Below, one piece after another: positions 30,410 through 38,005 of a stretch of 41,394 nucleotides of DNA. The notes beneath the pieces were generated by a model. That model saw nothing but the letters and a program-made list of their open reading frames with translations, ran no database searches and was not told where the DNA came from. Numbering within the stretch: position 1 is the first letter of the stretch; every line of letters begins with the position of its first letter. This stretch comes from a virus, in the IMG/VR virus record IMGVR_UViG_3300048835_000079, positions 1 to 41,394 of that record. One strand, given 5' to 3'. The position numbers were made by a program, and so were the translations under genes.

Positions 30410-31586
30410 AGTTATTGAACCCCGACAAATCAAAATCTGTGCTTGTGTACCCACCGCCCAGGCTGGTCATAGCCGCGTCAATTTCAGCCTTTAAGACTTC
30501 AGCCCCAAGCAAATATCCAAATAGCGTTCCGGTGTGAAAACCTAGCAAAACCAACTCGCCATTGATCGGATGAAAACACGGCTGGCCGCTGTCGCCGCTC
30601 ACGATATTTTCCGATGCCTCGTTGGCCAAAAAGTGCGCAAAGCAGTTTGTGTTCAGTAGTGCCCGCTGGGCATCATCAAATCCCCACGGGTACAACTGCC
30701 TCAGTCTGTGCAGCACTTTGCGTTCCTGGTCGAACGCGATGATCGGTAAATCGCTGTTCGAGTACAGTGTCAGGTATTCCTGCCAATCGCTGGCTGGTCC
30801 CATCAGCTTGTACCATTTAATCGTTTCGGGCACATCTGCATTCAGCTTCCCGATAGTGGTGTCCCGCTCAGTTGGGTACTCGACCACTGAGCCGATATCC
30901 TGACGCGATTCTAGGGTGCGTTCTACTGCAGCCCCATCTTGCGTCACAAAAGTGATGGTGGCACCTACGTTTATCCGATAGTGCTTAGCCATCACAATAT
31001 GCCTCGGGCTGATTAGCGTGCCAGCCCGCTGAGCCCCTCCGCTCGTTGTGTTGCTGTAGGCCACGCCCGTCAGGTCCAGAGCCCCGGTCCATACGTTTGG
31101 ATTACGTGTTGTTCCGCTGCTGTAGATGTTGGTCTGTTGGCTGAACGCCAGTAACGCCGCCGCCGAATCTTTGATATGCTTTCCCAGCGTTCCGCTGTTG
31201 TAGCTTTGGAGCCTGACGATTGTTTGCACTTCCTCCACAGCCGCATTGACCACCACAGCCCGCCTAACGTGCTTGCGCGTGCAGCGTATGGTGGTGGTCC
31301 CGTCTGTGATCGAACGAACATAGCCAGCCGCATCCACAGTTGCCACTGCGGCATTGTCGCTGCTGAACTGCATTTTTTCCGCCGCGTCCGGCGGGTCGGT
31401 TACAATTAACCCTTCTTGCCGCGTTTCTGCTGAGGACTCATCAACCACCGTCGCGTCATCGACAACGTAGGGCGTGCCGTTCACGCCTGGCGTAGTGATC
31501 ACGCCAGCACCGTTCCATAGAGCGGTAAAGTTAAAATCCGGTGGCACGATCGACTGTGCCGGATCTGGCGTAATCGTCAGCGTCAT
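30402..31586 (-). CDS. Virion-module trypsin-like protease with an Ig-like domain
   Basis: The ATG at 31586 overlaps the upstream TGA as ATGA, giving 394 aa. Residues about 65-105 form a bacterial Ig-like (Big_2) repeat (SSDNAAVATVDAAGYV). The rest is a chymotrypsin-fold protease with His202 (IVMAKHY), Asp242 (ERDTTIGKL) and Ser333 (GDSGQP). No signal peptide is present, so it is more likely part of the virion than secreted. It may cut a protein surface layer of the host during adsorption. This is inference from fold and position among fibre genes. Confidence 0.85.
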   Translation of the reverse strand: MTLTITPDPAQSIVPPDFNFTALWNGAGVITTPGVNGTPYVVDDATVVDESSAETRQEGLIVTDPPDAAEKMQFSSDNAAVATVDAAGYVRSITDGTTTIRCTRKHVRRAVVVNAAVEEVQTIVRLQSYNSGTLGKHIKDSAAALLAFSQQTNIYSSGTTRNPNVWTGALDLTGVAYSNTTSGGAQRAGTLISPRHIVMAKHYRINVGATITFVTQDGAAVERTLESRQDIGSVVEYPTERDTTIGKLNADVPETIKWYKLMGPASDWQEYLTLYSNSDLPIIAFDQERKVLHRLRQLYPWGFDDAQRALLNTNCFAHFLANEASENIVSGDSGQPCFHPINGELVLLGFHTGTLFGYLLGAEVLKAEIDAAMTSLGGGYTSTDFDLSGFNNYG

Positions 31587-32266
31587 CCGATCACCCTGTA
31601 CATCAGATCGCCCCGCGTCAAAACCTTGTTGGGCGTTCCAGAAATCTTCTGGTAAAACACTTCTAGGTTCCAGGCGATTGTGGTCTTGACGATTGTGGGA
31701 GGTAGGATCACTGATCCCCCTGTGCCGGTCAGTGTCATAGCCCCACCATTGAGTGTTGGCGCACCAGCACCGTCCCGAACGAACATTGCCACCGCCTCGG
31801 GTACGTTCCAGGTGACTGAGTAGGTGGTGCCGGACGCTGTGTTCCACCGCAGAGTCCCGCTGATTTCCAGCATCGAATTGGCCGGTAAGGCCAGCGTCAT
31901 ACCTGGAATTAGGACGAAACTCAGCGAATCCAAAGTGACATTATTTACCTGTGTCCGAACAAGCGTTCCGTCGATCGGGTATCCGCCCGCAGTCTCCGCC
32001 TCATCGCCCACCCGAAAGCCGATTGGTACGCCGCTGCCGTTTTTGACAATGACAATTTCGCCCTCTGGCAGTGGCCCCAGGGCTTGCAGGTTGGCCAGCG
32101 TGTCTGCTCGGTGGGCTACGATAGCCTCGATGGCCCCCTCGCTGTTGATCTGCGGAGGGTGGCCGATTTCCCCGATGTTGGTCAGGTGGCCATTGGCATC
32201 CAGTCCTGCCACTCCGTTGGGCTGGTCAATCTGCGATTTTCTGATTGCGTTTAGTTGTACGGTCAT
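31583..32266 (-). CDS. Fibre-module structural protein, 227 aa
   Basis: The start at 32266 (MTVQLNAIRKSQIDQPNGVAG) gives the common N-terminus of phage fibre proteins, IDQPNGVAGLDANGHL, in which linking segments alternate with Gly. The C-terminal half is a beta sandwich (TLALPANSMLEISGTLRWNT, TYSVTWNVPEAVAMF). It ends RGDLMYRVIG, overlapping the next start. It lies just after a terminator-like hairpin. Confidence 0.78.
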   Translation of the reverse strand: MTVQLNAIRKSQIDQPNGVAGLDANGHLTNIGEIGHPPQINSEGAIEAIVAHRADTLANLQALGPLPEGEIVIVKNGSGVPIGFRVGDEAETAGGYPIDGTLVRTQVNNVTLDSLSFVLIPGMTLALPANSMLEISGTLRWNTASGTTYSVTWNVPEAVAMFVRDGAGAPTLNGGAMTLTGTGGSVILPPTIVKTTIAWNLEVFYQKISGTPNKVLTRGDLMYRVIG

Positions 32267-32279
32267 AACCCCAGCCACC

Positions 32280-32321
32280 AAAAAAAACGACTGCCAGCAC
32301 CACGATGGCAACTGACAGTCG
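32280..32321 (-). terminator. Strong rho-independent terminator between lysis-side and fibre genes
   Basis: A 10-bp stem (32321-32312 with 32297-32288, one G-U pair) encloses a small CCA/TGG hairpin and is followed by T8 on the minus strand. It lies 13 bases before the start codon at 32266, so it would limit read-through from the protease gene into the fibre and packaging genes, or serve as an attenuator. Confidence 0.65.
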
Positions 32322-32350
32322 GCGATTGTTAAGGAACAACTCCCTAAGAG

Positions 32351-32431
32351 CTACCACGGAAGCATCTCGATGACCACCGAGACCGCCCACGCTACGAACA
32401 GCAGCTCCCAGTCGGCCAATAGTCGCCTCAT
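32351..32431 (-). CDS. Very small membrane peptide (26 aa)
   Basis: The ATG (32429-32431) overlaps the protease TGA as ATGA, which suggests coupled translation. The peptide reads MRRLLADWELLFVAWAVSVV and ends IEMLPW, a single transmembrane segment with a basic start. Its place right after a secreted protease would suit a small lysis or anchoring peptide, but length alone makes the call tentative. Confidence 0.45.
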   Translation of the reverse strand: MRRLLADWELLFVAWAVSVVIEMLPW

Positions 32432-33768
32432 GCCTGCAGCACCCTCGGAGACACCACGTTGCAGCCTACGCCTGCCAAACCAGGCACATGCGCGGGCACT
32501 GCATCAGCTTTACTGAGTGAGTTAATCAACTTAATCAGCTCCATGATCTGCTTCATAAGCTCAGCCCAATCAACTCGACTGAGGAAATCACCAAACCGCC
32601 CCTTCTCGCTTTGCTGTGCTCTCAGAAATTGGATCAAAGCCCACTCTTTGGCTGTCAGCTTGTAGCAGTCGCAATCGCCACCATCCGGTTCCGGCTTGGG
32701 ATCTGGCTCGGGCTTGGGGTCTGGCTTTGGCTCTTCCACAGGAGGCTTGGGGCTCGGGTTGTACCAAATGGGCATGTCCTGCATTGTTGCGTTTAGCTGA
32801 CTGGCAATCACGTTCTCGGTAACAGGCCGAACCCTTGGGCCGACCAGGCTGAAAGCACCCGCGTTTTCTTCGCCAGACTCTTCGTGAAACGCTCCATCAG
32901 GGTGTTGTCTCGGCTCTTCTGCCAAAACCGCTGGCAACTCGCCAAAAATGCCCTCTTCGGTTTCTGGCCGCTCTTGCGGATTGCCACACAGCTCGACCAG
33001 ACCATCGGGCCTGGGGTCTGCCAGAAGTACATTCCGCTGGCTGGCCACTTCCCAGAGCTTGCTAGTCTTTTGGCCGGCGCACCTGCCATTGATCGACCAG
33101 GTAAGCAGCGCGATCTGCTGTCCAGTGCTGTTGTAGATCGCCGAGCCCGATTGCCCGCCGATCGCGTCAGGAAGCCCAGTAATGAGCCCCTGCCCGTAGT
33201 TGCGCGGGTCATTGAACTTCTTGACCACCAAAGGCCAAACACACTTAGGCGAGCCCGTAGTTCCGTAGGGCGGATTGGCTGGCTCAGTCTTGAGCATCGG
33301 CATGTAACGCTGGCTGGTCAGCCCCTCAAATTTAGCAATTGCAAAATCCACCATGCGAGAGTTGCTGTAGCCTGCGAAAACGATGTTGCCCGTTAGCCGC
33401 CTGGTCTGGCCACCGCTCACGATATCGATTGTGACCCGCTTACCGATCTGGGTGCCCCAGACATGGGCGTTAGATACGACATAAGCCCCACTCGAATCAG
33501 CCCCGCAGATTGTGCCCGAGCCGCAGCTCCCACTAACCAGCGCTCGAGTATGCGGGCCATCGGCCACTGCGCTGGAGACTTCTTCGATTCCTTCAGGTGT
33601 CGAAAGTGGGACCAGCGCCGGCTGGCTGGCGACCGCGCCGACCTGCGGGACGCAATCCGCGCCGTAGCATGCCTGACTTTGTACTGCCCTGAATCGAAAG
33701 AGTTGAGCTTCAGAGATTGCCGGCGCGATTAGCACCAGGCAGAGCCACAGGAGAGATACCCGTCGCAT
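32428..33768 (-). CDS. Secreted trypsin-like serine protease
   Basis: The protein is 446 aa from the ATG at 33768, with AAAGGA upstream. A clear signal peptide (MRRVSLLWLCLVLIAPAISEA) precedes the mature part. The protease has His102 (VSNAHV), Asp141 (MVDFAIAKF) and Ser207 (IGGQSGSAI). A Pro/Lys/Glu/Asp repeat linker (about 345-365, KPDPKPEPD units) and a helical C-terminus follow. Export suggests action in the periplasm or cell wall, perhaps in lysis. It lies first in the late block. Confidence 0.86.
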   Translation of the reverse strand: MRRVSLLWLCLVLIAPAISEAQLFRFRAVQSQACYGADCVPQVGAVASQPALVPLSTPEGIEEVSSAVADGPHTRALVSGSCGSGTICGADSSGAYVVSNAHVWGTQIGKRVTIDIVSGGQTRRLTGNIVFAGYSNSRMVDFAIAKFEGLTSQRYMPMLKTEPANPPYGTTGSPKCVWPLVVKKFNDPRNYGQGLITGLPDAIGGQSGSAIYNSTGQQIALLTWSINGRCAGQKTSKLWEVASQRNVLLADPRPDGLVELCGNPQERPETEEGIFGELPAVLAEEPRQHPDGAFHEESGEENAGAFSLVGPRVRPVTENVIASQLNATMQDMPIWYNPSPKPPVEEPKPDPKPEPDPKPEPDGGDCDCYKLTAKEWALIQFLRAQQSEKGRFGDFLSRVDWAELMKQIMELIKLINSLSKADAVPAHVPGLAGVGCNVVSPRVLQA

Positions 33769-33814
33769 GGAGATTCCTTTCGGGAGAGGTGTTAGAAGAT
33801 TATGCACACCCTCA

Positions 33815-33843
33815 ATGATACAGCCTAAGAAGCAAACTTCCAA
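33815..33843 (-). promoter_or_regulatory. Candidate late promoter
   Basis: TTGGAA (33843-33838) and TATCAT (33820-33815) are 17 bases apart on the minus strand. They sit between the zinc-ribbon gene and the secreted protease. It is the only promoter-like pair I see at the early-to-late boundary. The -35 is weak, as expected for an activated promoter. Confidence 0.42.
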
Positions 33844-33844
33844 A

Positions 33845-34045
33845 TTACCGAGTTCCAGTATTGGAACTTTCGGAAATTTTCTCGGAAATTTTTTTTTCGA
33901 CTGTCGTAACCCTCTCACCGCAGCTGGGGCATCGCCTCACACGCTCGATCTTTCCTCGCTCACGTTTTCGGGTGTAGTACACCTCGAGCGCGACGCCGCA
34001 GTGCTCGCAAATAAACCCAACGTCGAGCGATTGAGGTTGCGTCAT
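33845..34045 (-). CDS. NrdR/Ogr-like zinc-ribbon protein
   Basis: The 66-aa protein (MTQPQSLDVGFICEHCGVAL) has two C-x2-C pairs (CEHC and CPSC) and the phrase RRCPSCGERVTTVEK, close to the zinc ribbon of NrdR and of Ogr/Delta phage activators. It probably binds DNA or RNA polymerase. It is encoded just upstream of the first late gene, so a role as late activator is plausible. The ATG at 34045 has GGAAG upstream; a TTG at 34075 is an alternative start. Confidence 0.78.
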   Translation of the reverse strand: MTQPQSLDVGFICEHCGVALEVYYTRKRERGKIERVRRCPSCGERVTTVEKKISEKISESSNTGTR

Positions 34046-34105
34046 GCGTTTCAACTTCCGTGGTCGTTTTGGCAAAAATAGAAATTCTGGACGGTAAGAC
34101 CTGCG

Positions 34106-34426
34106 CTACTTGGATTCTTCCTGCTCGTGTAGTACGCACCCAAACTGCTCGCCTGTAATCAACTCTGCTCGATACTCACTACCGTCAACGACACAAGCTC
34201 CGTCAACTTGCGGACGCTGCCAAAACTCAATTTTTGGGTGCCTGCAGTACCGCACGCGATACCCGAAAACCTTTGCCGCTTCCGATTCCGTTTGGGTTGG
34301 CCTGTGGGTTCCTGGATGATATGGGTACAAAATCAGATCCCAACTGCGTTGCTCATCTTCGTGCTCTTGCCAGTGTCTGCAGGTTGCGCATCGCGGAAAG
34401 CTCAACTTTTCGTCTACTTGTTTCAT
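34106..34426 (-). CDS. Cysteine-motif protein, 106 aa
   Basis: The start at 34426 (MKQVDEKLSFPRCATCRHW) has AGAGGG 6 bases upstream. Cysteines C13, C16, then the pair in VRYCRHPK, VDGACVVDG and EQFGCVLH suggest a zinc or iron-sulfur site. Proteins with RCxTCRHW...C...FGC are common in phages, without known function. It is encoded after the protein at 34441. Confidence 0.76.
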   Translation of the reverse strand: MKQVDEKLSFPRCATCRHWQEHEDEQRSWDLILYPYHPGTHRPTQTESEAAKVFGYRVRYCRHPKIEFWQRPQVDGACVVDGSEYRAELITGEQFGCVLHEQEESK

Positions 34427-34440
34427 TTTGCCCTCTTTTT

Positions 34441-34779
34441 TTACCAGTATTTTCGCCGCCAATTCTCAGCCACCACCTGCCGGTCCTTCGCTTCTGGGTC
34501 GTAATCCGTGGTTGTCTCGCAAAAAATCGCCGATGAAAACCGCACGCCATTGTGGTTTACATACCACCGCTCGCCCATTTTCGTTGGGTAGTCTTCGGTT
34601 GTCTTGACAATCCACCACCCGCAGCAAGTGTACCGTTTTCGATGCCCGTCCCACTCCCAAAGAATCACCTGAGTAAAGCTATGGTGCCCGCCTGGCTGAA
34701 AGTGATTTAGCTCAATCACGTTGACCGCTTCCGTTCTCAGGCCGACGGCAAAGCCGCAGAGCATCCATGCAAACCACAT
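34441..34779 (-). CDS. Conserved hypothetical 112-aa protein (LNHF family)
   Basis: The protein begins MWFAWMLCGFAVGL, a short hydrophobic stretch, then VIELNHFQPGGHHSFTQVILWEWDG, a pattern I associate with small proteins of planctomycete genomes and their phages. The C-terminal half has aromatic-rich segments (CCGWWIVK, ERWYVNHNGV). It may be membrane-anchored. The function is unknown; the family memory is not verified here. Confidence 0.76.
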   Translation of the reverse strand: MWFAWMLCGFAVGLRTEAVNVIELNHFQPGGHHSFTQVILWEWDGHRKRYTCCGWWIVKTTEDYPTKMGERWYVNHNGVRFSSAIFCETTTDYDPEAKDRQVVAENWRRKYW

Positions 34780-34783
34780 TTGG

Positions 34784-35116
34784 TCAAGTCTCCTTGCAGT
34801 CGATTCTAAGATACTTCCTGCAAAACTTTTGATGCACCTTTAATGCGTCTTTCCGGTTTGCTGAACGCTCGCAATCGGTTTCGCTGTTTGCAAGACCGAA
34901 CACCATCGTTTCCCACAATATTGGAGGACCACATTCGTATGCGTGATCCAAGCCAAGATAAACTGTAGAAACATAAACACCTTCCACTTCATCGCGAGCC
35001 AACTTAAAACCCATTCTGGTTTTTATGCCATCTGGCAAAGCACGTTGCCACTTGTAGTAATCTTCCATATCTACTAAACGAGGACAGTCGTTTTCGTCCA
35101 AAATGTAATGATCCAT
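34784..35116 (-). CDS. Conserved phage hypothetical protein, 110 aa
   Basis: The sequence MDHYILDENDCPRLVD, then VYVSTVYLGLDHAYECGPPILWETMVFG and a C-terminal helix matches a small family that recurs in many phages, in which a GLDH...PxLWETM(V/I)F core is preserved. The role is unknown. GAGGTGA lies 5 bases upstream of the start. It is in line with its neighbours. Confidence 0.8.
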   Translation of the reverse strand: MDHYILDENDCPRLVDMEDYYKWQRALPDGIKTRMGFKLARDEVEGVYVSTVYLGLDHAYECGPPILWETMVFGLANSETDCERSANRKDALKVHQKFCRKYLRIDCKET

Positions 35117-35120
35117 ACGT

Positions 35121-35219
35121 TCACCTCATGCCATCCAGATAAGCGATGATTACGTTGACAATCGCCAGCACGATCAGCAGGAACAAGCCGGTCAGGAATG
35201 CGTCAATCAGGTTGTGCAT
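35121..35219 (-). CDS. Small single-pass membrane peptide (32 aa)
   Basis: The ORF MHNLIDAFLTGLFLLIVLAI ends VNVIIAYLDGMR and has a strong GAGGTGA ribosome-binding site 4 bases before the ATG. It begins inside the end of the preceding gene and stops 4 bases before the next start. One hydrophobic helix spans nearly the whole chain. It may be a small membrane modulator. It is too short for routine gene callers. Confidence 0.65.
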   Translation of the reverse strand: MHNLIDAFLTGLFLLIVLAIVNVIIAYLDGMR

Positions 35220-35562
35220 CGGTCACCTCGATTCGGCAGTATTCAAAACAGCCCTTTTCGCAGGACCACGGAAGCCTTTCTGAGGCGTAGCAACTAAGCC
35301 ACCCTTCTAGCTTGCTTTTTGCCCACTCAACCCCATCATGTGAAAATTCACACTCTTTACCGAAGTCGTCAGGAAGCTTCGGTTCGCGGTATTTTTTGAT
35401 GCGTTCGAGGATGACAACTGGTGTTCTTATCCAGTCGTATCTGGCTTGTTCCGCAATCGGACAACCTTCTTCCATCAACAATATGTGCTCGCCTCTTTTA
35501 GGCTGTCTTAAATCAACCACCTTCCAACCTTCTGGGCAATCAATGTCGATTTCAAATTTCAT
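35203..35562 (-). CDS. Hypothetical 119-aa protein
   Basis: The ATG at 35562 overlaps the upstream stop as ATGA. The protein (MKFEIDIDCPEGWKVVDLRQP) has a beta start and a central basic helix (VVILERIKKYREPK), then a Cys-rich end (LSCYASERLPWSCEKGCFEYC). No family is recognised. It is coupled to the helicase-loader-like gene. Confidence 0.75.
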   Translation of the reverse strand: MKFEIDIDCPEGWKVVDLRQPKRGEHILLMEEGCPIAEQARYDWIRTPVVILERIKKYREPKLPDDFGKECEFSHDGVEWAKSKLEGWLSCYASERLPWSCEKGCFEYCRIEVTDAQPD

Positions 35563-36344
35563 GCGTTTACTCCTGCATGCCAATTGTCAAACGAATCGTC
35601 GTAATTCTTCGGCTTGTGCTTCACAACCCAATCCGCAATCCTTGCTGCGTCCTCGCCATCATCCATCCACCTGCAAAAATTCTGCTCGCTGAACTCAGGT
35701 AGTTTTCCGCTTTGCTGCATCGGCTTACGCTCCTGCACCGATCGACCTGAATGGCAGTTACAAGCGACCATGTACGTTAGCGAACCATTGACCTTCTCAG
35801 CGTCAATCTCGAGTGACTGAACCTTCCGCATCGTGTCCATTCGAACCACACGAACCAGCCCACGATCGCTACACAGCAGACACCGATACCGAGGACCGTC
35901 GTAGTCGTTCGCTGACGGGAAGGCTGCTTCGATGGCTGCTAAGATTTCCGCTTCGCTAGCACCCTGCTGACGCATCTCCATAGACTTCACTAAAGCCGCA
36001 GCCATCGGTGAGCCTTGGTAATCTCGCTTCCTGCCATAAGACTTCTCGCGCTCAATAGCTACCGCCCGATCACGCTCCGACTGCATGCCAGACTTGCGGG
36101 CTTCAAGAACCAGCCGGCGAATAAATGGACCTGGCTGTTGTAGGTTTTCATAACTGATCCCACCTTCAACCAAAAGATTCCGCAAAGCCTCTCGGCATTC
36201 GCCAATGGACAGATCACGCCAAGCGACAGTCCACCCATTGCGAGTTCTGTTAAAGTCAGGTGAATGCTTTTCTGCTGTAGCCTTGAAAGCCGGAAATGCG
36301 ATAATCAGTTCATCGCAAAACAAGTCCGCTTCGTGATCGTTCAT
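35559..36344 (-). CDS. Probable helicase-loader-like replication protein
   Basis: The 261-aa protein has an N-terminal helical region like phage helicase-loader/inhibitor proteins (FCDELIIAFPAFKATAE), a charged middle, and a zinc knuckle built from CLLCSDRGLVRV (about 152-163) and ACNCHSG (about 196-202). The latter order, CxxCxDxG...CxC, is seen in DnaC-type loaders. No ATPase domain is present, so it would load or recruit a host helicase. The gene is coupled to the DnaD/RepO-like gene by an ATGA overlap. Confidence 0.68.
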   Translation of the reverse strand: MNDHEADLFCDELIIAFPAFKATAEKHSPDFNRTRNGWTVAWRDLSIGECREALRNLLVEGGISYENLQQPGPFIRRLVLEARKSGMQSERDRAVAIEREKSYGRKRDYQGSPMAAALVKSMEMRQQGASEAEILAAIEAAFPSANDYDGPRYRCLLCSDRGLVRVVRMDTMRKVQSLEIDAEKVNGSLTYMVACNCHSGRSVQERKPMQQSGKLPEFSEQNFCRWMDDGEDAARIADWVVKHKPKNYDDSFDNWHAGVNA

Positions 36345-37141
36345 ATAATCGCTCCTTCTGCTTTGACGGTTGCTGGCTTTGGTTGTGACGCTGGCAAATA
36401 GTTCGTTTTCAAGCTATCTGCTGCCCTGTTCAACCACTTGACTAAAAACCTTGGCATCCCACTGGCAGTCTTTTTGGGGTGAACCGAAAGCCAAGCTTTC
36501 GCTTTTCGACACTCGGCAAGCACATCCATTGCAGGGTAGGCGTCAGACCACTCGGTAAGCTGGCTGTGCGTTAGCTCCCATGTTCGGTCAATCCCACTGC
36601 ACTCAAAAATCATGACCGGAGGCGGCTCCGTTCGTGGCTCGTCCACGACGGAGCTATCTTCTTGAATTGGCTTGGCTTGGTTAGGCTTGGCTAGGCTTGG
36701 CTTGGTAGCACCATCCATAGTAGGTTGCTTAGCAGGCTCCTTAGGAGGTTGCTTAGCAGGCTCCTTAGGAGGTTGCTTAGTAGGCTCCTTAGGAGGTTGC
36801 TTAGTAGGCTCGGCTATGATTTCTCTGCCGTGCTTTTTTAGATTGCCCCTAACGTATTGCGGGCAGTGATCTGACCAGTCATGGACTATCAATCGGTGGT
36901 CACTACAAACGTCCAACCACCCACATTCAATCAAAGAATCGACCAGCAAATCCGGGTCGCCTTCCCAGTCAACCATGATGGCGATTTCTTCGTTTGTAAA
37001 CCTGCCGATATCACCCGTAGGGCAGTTCTTAGCTGTCGATAGCCACAGCCCCTCCAGGAGCCCTATAATGCCTCTGCGAGATTCACCTAGCCTGCGTTGC
37101 AGCTTTACAAACTTCAGCAGTTCCGTTGTGCCAGCCTTCAT
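36341..37141 (-). CDS. Replisome organiser-like replication protein with KQPPKEP repeats
   Basis: The 266-aa protein from the ATG at 37141 has an N-terminal winged-helix-like region (SRRGIIGLLEGLWLSTAKN, RFTNEEIAIMVDWEG; about 20-90) and a conserved C-terminal DNA-replication domain (LTHSQLTEWSDAYPAMDVLAECRKAKAWL, MPRFLVKWLNRA). Between them lies a stretch of about four KQPPKEP(A/T) repeats, encoded by 24-bp DNA repeats. It resembles phage replisome organisers that bind the origin. No origin iterons could be defined. Confidence 0.76.
   Translation of the reverse strand: MKAGTTELLKFVKLQRRLGESRRGIIGLLEGLWLSTAKNCPTGDIGRFTNEEIAIMVDWEGDPDLLVDSLIECGWLDVCSDHRLIVHDWSDHCPQYVRGNLKKHGREIIAEPTKQPPKEPTKQPPKEPAKQPPKEPAKQPTMDGATKPSLAKPNQAKPIQEDSSVVDEPRTEPPPVMIFECSGIDRTWELTHSQLTEWSDAYPAMDVLAECRKAKAWLSVHPKKTASGMPRFLVKWLNRAADSLKTNYLPASQPKPATVKAEGAII
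36723..36812. repeat. 24-bp tandem repeat, about 3.75 copies
   Basis: The unit GGTTGCTTAGCAGGCTCCTT plus AGGA repeats without gap at 36723, 36747, 36771 and, partly, 36795; the last two copies have TAGTAG in place of TAGCAG. It encodes the KQPPKEP linker of the replication protein, so copy number probably varies by slippage. It is not an iteron set because it lies wholly inside a coding linker and follows codon phase. Confidence 0.85.
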
Positions 37142-37145
37142 TGCA

Positions 37146-37487
37146 TCAAATTTCCTCAATCACTAATTCCGTTTTCTCGTCTTCCTTCGACTTGACTTTG
37201 ACCTGGCAATACCGGACTTCCGCGACGAACTTGGGCGAATCGTCCGGCAATACTCCGCAATGCACGAGGCCATCAATTGCCGCTTTTGCTGAAATGCCAT
37301 CGGCGTCACACAATCGCGATCGATAGCTAACGACTGTGATACGGACTGGTGGATTAAGTCGCGTACCTTTTTTCGCTTCCAGTGGTGCATCGCCAGCAGC
37401 TGATTCCACGTTGGCAGGGCAAACGGGATCACTACTGTTAAGGACCGTCGCCGTTCCATACTTGCTTCCCTTCGTGTATCGTTTCAT
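37146..37487 (-). CDS. RusA-like Holliday junction resolvase
   Basis: The 113-aa protein from the ATG at 37487 has the RusA signature: CDADGISAKAAIDGLV (60-75) and GVLPDDSPKFVAEVRYCQVKV (78-98). The Asp61/Asp63 and Asp82/Asp83 groups correspond to the metal-binding acidic residues and Lys68 to the conserved lysine. It resolves branched DNA before packaging. It is the first gene downstream of the cassette array in the direction of transcription. Confidence 0.82.
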   Translation of the reverse strand: MKRYTKGSKYGTATVLNSSDPVCPANVESAAGDAPLEAKKGTRLNPPVRITVVSYRSRLCDADGISAKAAIDGLVHCGVLPDDSPKFVAEVRYCQVKVKSKEDEKTELVIEEI

Positions 37488-37579
37488 GGTCCCTGTATTT
37501 CGTTCTTGCCGTAACAAAAAGCCCTGTGTTTTTTAGTGTTGCTTGGCGTGATAGGCAGACGGGAGTCTGTATAACAGTA

Positions 37580-37588
37580 GTTATCGGG
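37580..37588 (+). other. Leftmost core site of the cassette array
   Basis: GTTATCGGG opens the first cassette. Its reverse complement CCCGATAAC stands at 37912-37920, the other end of the same cassette. The bases to the left (CAGAC GGGA GTCTG hairpin, then TATAACAGTA) do not form an attC with it. This is therefore the boundary between array and phage backbone, either a weak attI or a secondary G|TT site. Confidence 0.7.
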
Positions 37589-37904
37589 ATTCAAACGTCC
37601 GCGATCTTTGCCATGCCGTCCACGCCAACTCAACTTCGTAACTGTCGTAGCATGTCGTGTCGATGCTGTTGCGTCGCACGTTTCCGATGGATGTTTCCGC
37701 TTTAACCCACCGCTCAAACCTCGCTCGTTCCTTTTCTGTCTCCATCAACTGCATTTGCTCCTTCGATGGCATTTCTGTTGCGATGATGTCCACGCAATAA
37801 ATGAGGTTACTAATCAAATCGTAAGCGTTGCCTGCATCGGTCACATCTGAGCAAGCACACTTTTCCGCCATCTGTTTCAACTGACCTAAAACATGATCTC
37901 TCAT
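37581..37904 (-). CDS. Cassette 1 protein, 107 aa
   Basis: The protein (MRDHVLGQLKQMAEKCACSD) is helical, with two CxC-like cysteines near the start and a C-terminal FERWVKAETS...YEVELAWTAWQRS. That ending is shared by many phage-encoded proteins of unknown role (an aromatic W-x2-W-Q helix). Its TAA stop (37581-37583) is made by the core GTTA of the cassette boundary. The ribosome-binding site is weak. Confidence 0.72.
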   Translation of the reverse strand: MRDHVLGQLKQMAEKCACSDVTDAGNAYDLISNLIYCVDIIATEMPSKEQMQLMETEKERARFERWVKAETSIGNVRRNSIDTTCYDSYEVELAWTAWQRSRTFESR

Positions 37905-37911
37905 GGTAGAA

Positions 37912-38005
37912 CCCGATAACAATGTAATGCACGGGAGTTGCGGTCCGCGCGTTTTCTGATGGTTAGATCACGGGCCGCAACCCCGTGATTACAAGCGTTA
38001 TGCGG
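37912..38005 (+). other. attC site A
   Basis: CCCGATAAC (37912-37920) and GTTATGCGG (37997-38005) bound two arms that pair through GTAAT-CACGGG-GTTGCGG, with single unpaired G and A in the left arm. The right end reads ACAAGCGTTATGC, close to the classical CAAGCGTTA end of attC sites. It separates cassettes 1 and 2. Confidence 0.85.

Noticed and set aside
33856-33876. Palindrome near the zinc-ribbon stop as a terminator
   Set aside because: The GTTCCA/TGGAAC stem is within coding sequence and has no T-run after it on the minus strand.
36723-36812. CRISPR-like or iteron array from the 24-bp repeats
   Set aside because: The units are directly adjacent without spacers and keep codon phase within the replication protein, so they encode a KQPPKEP linker.
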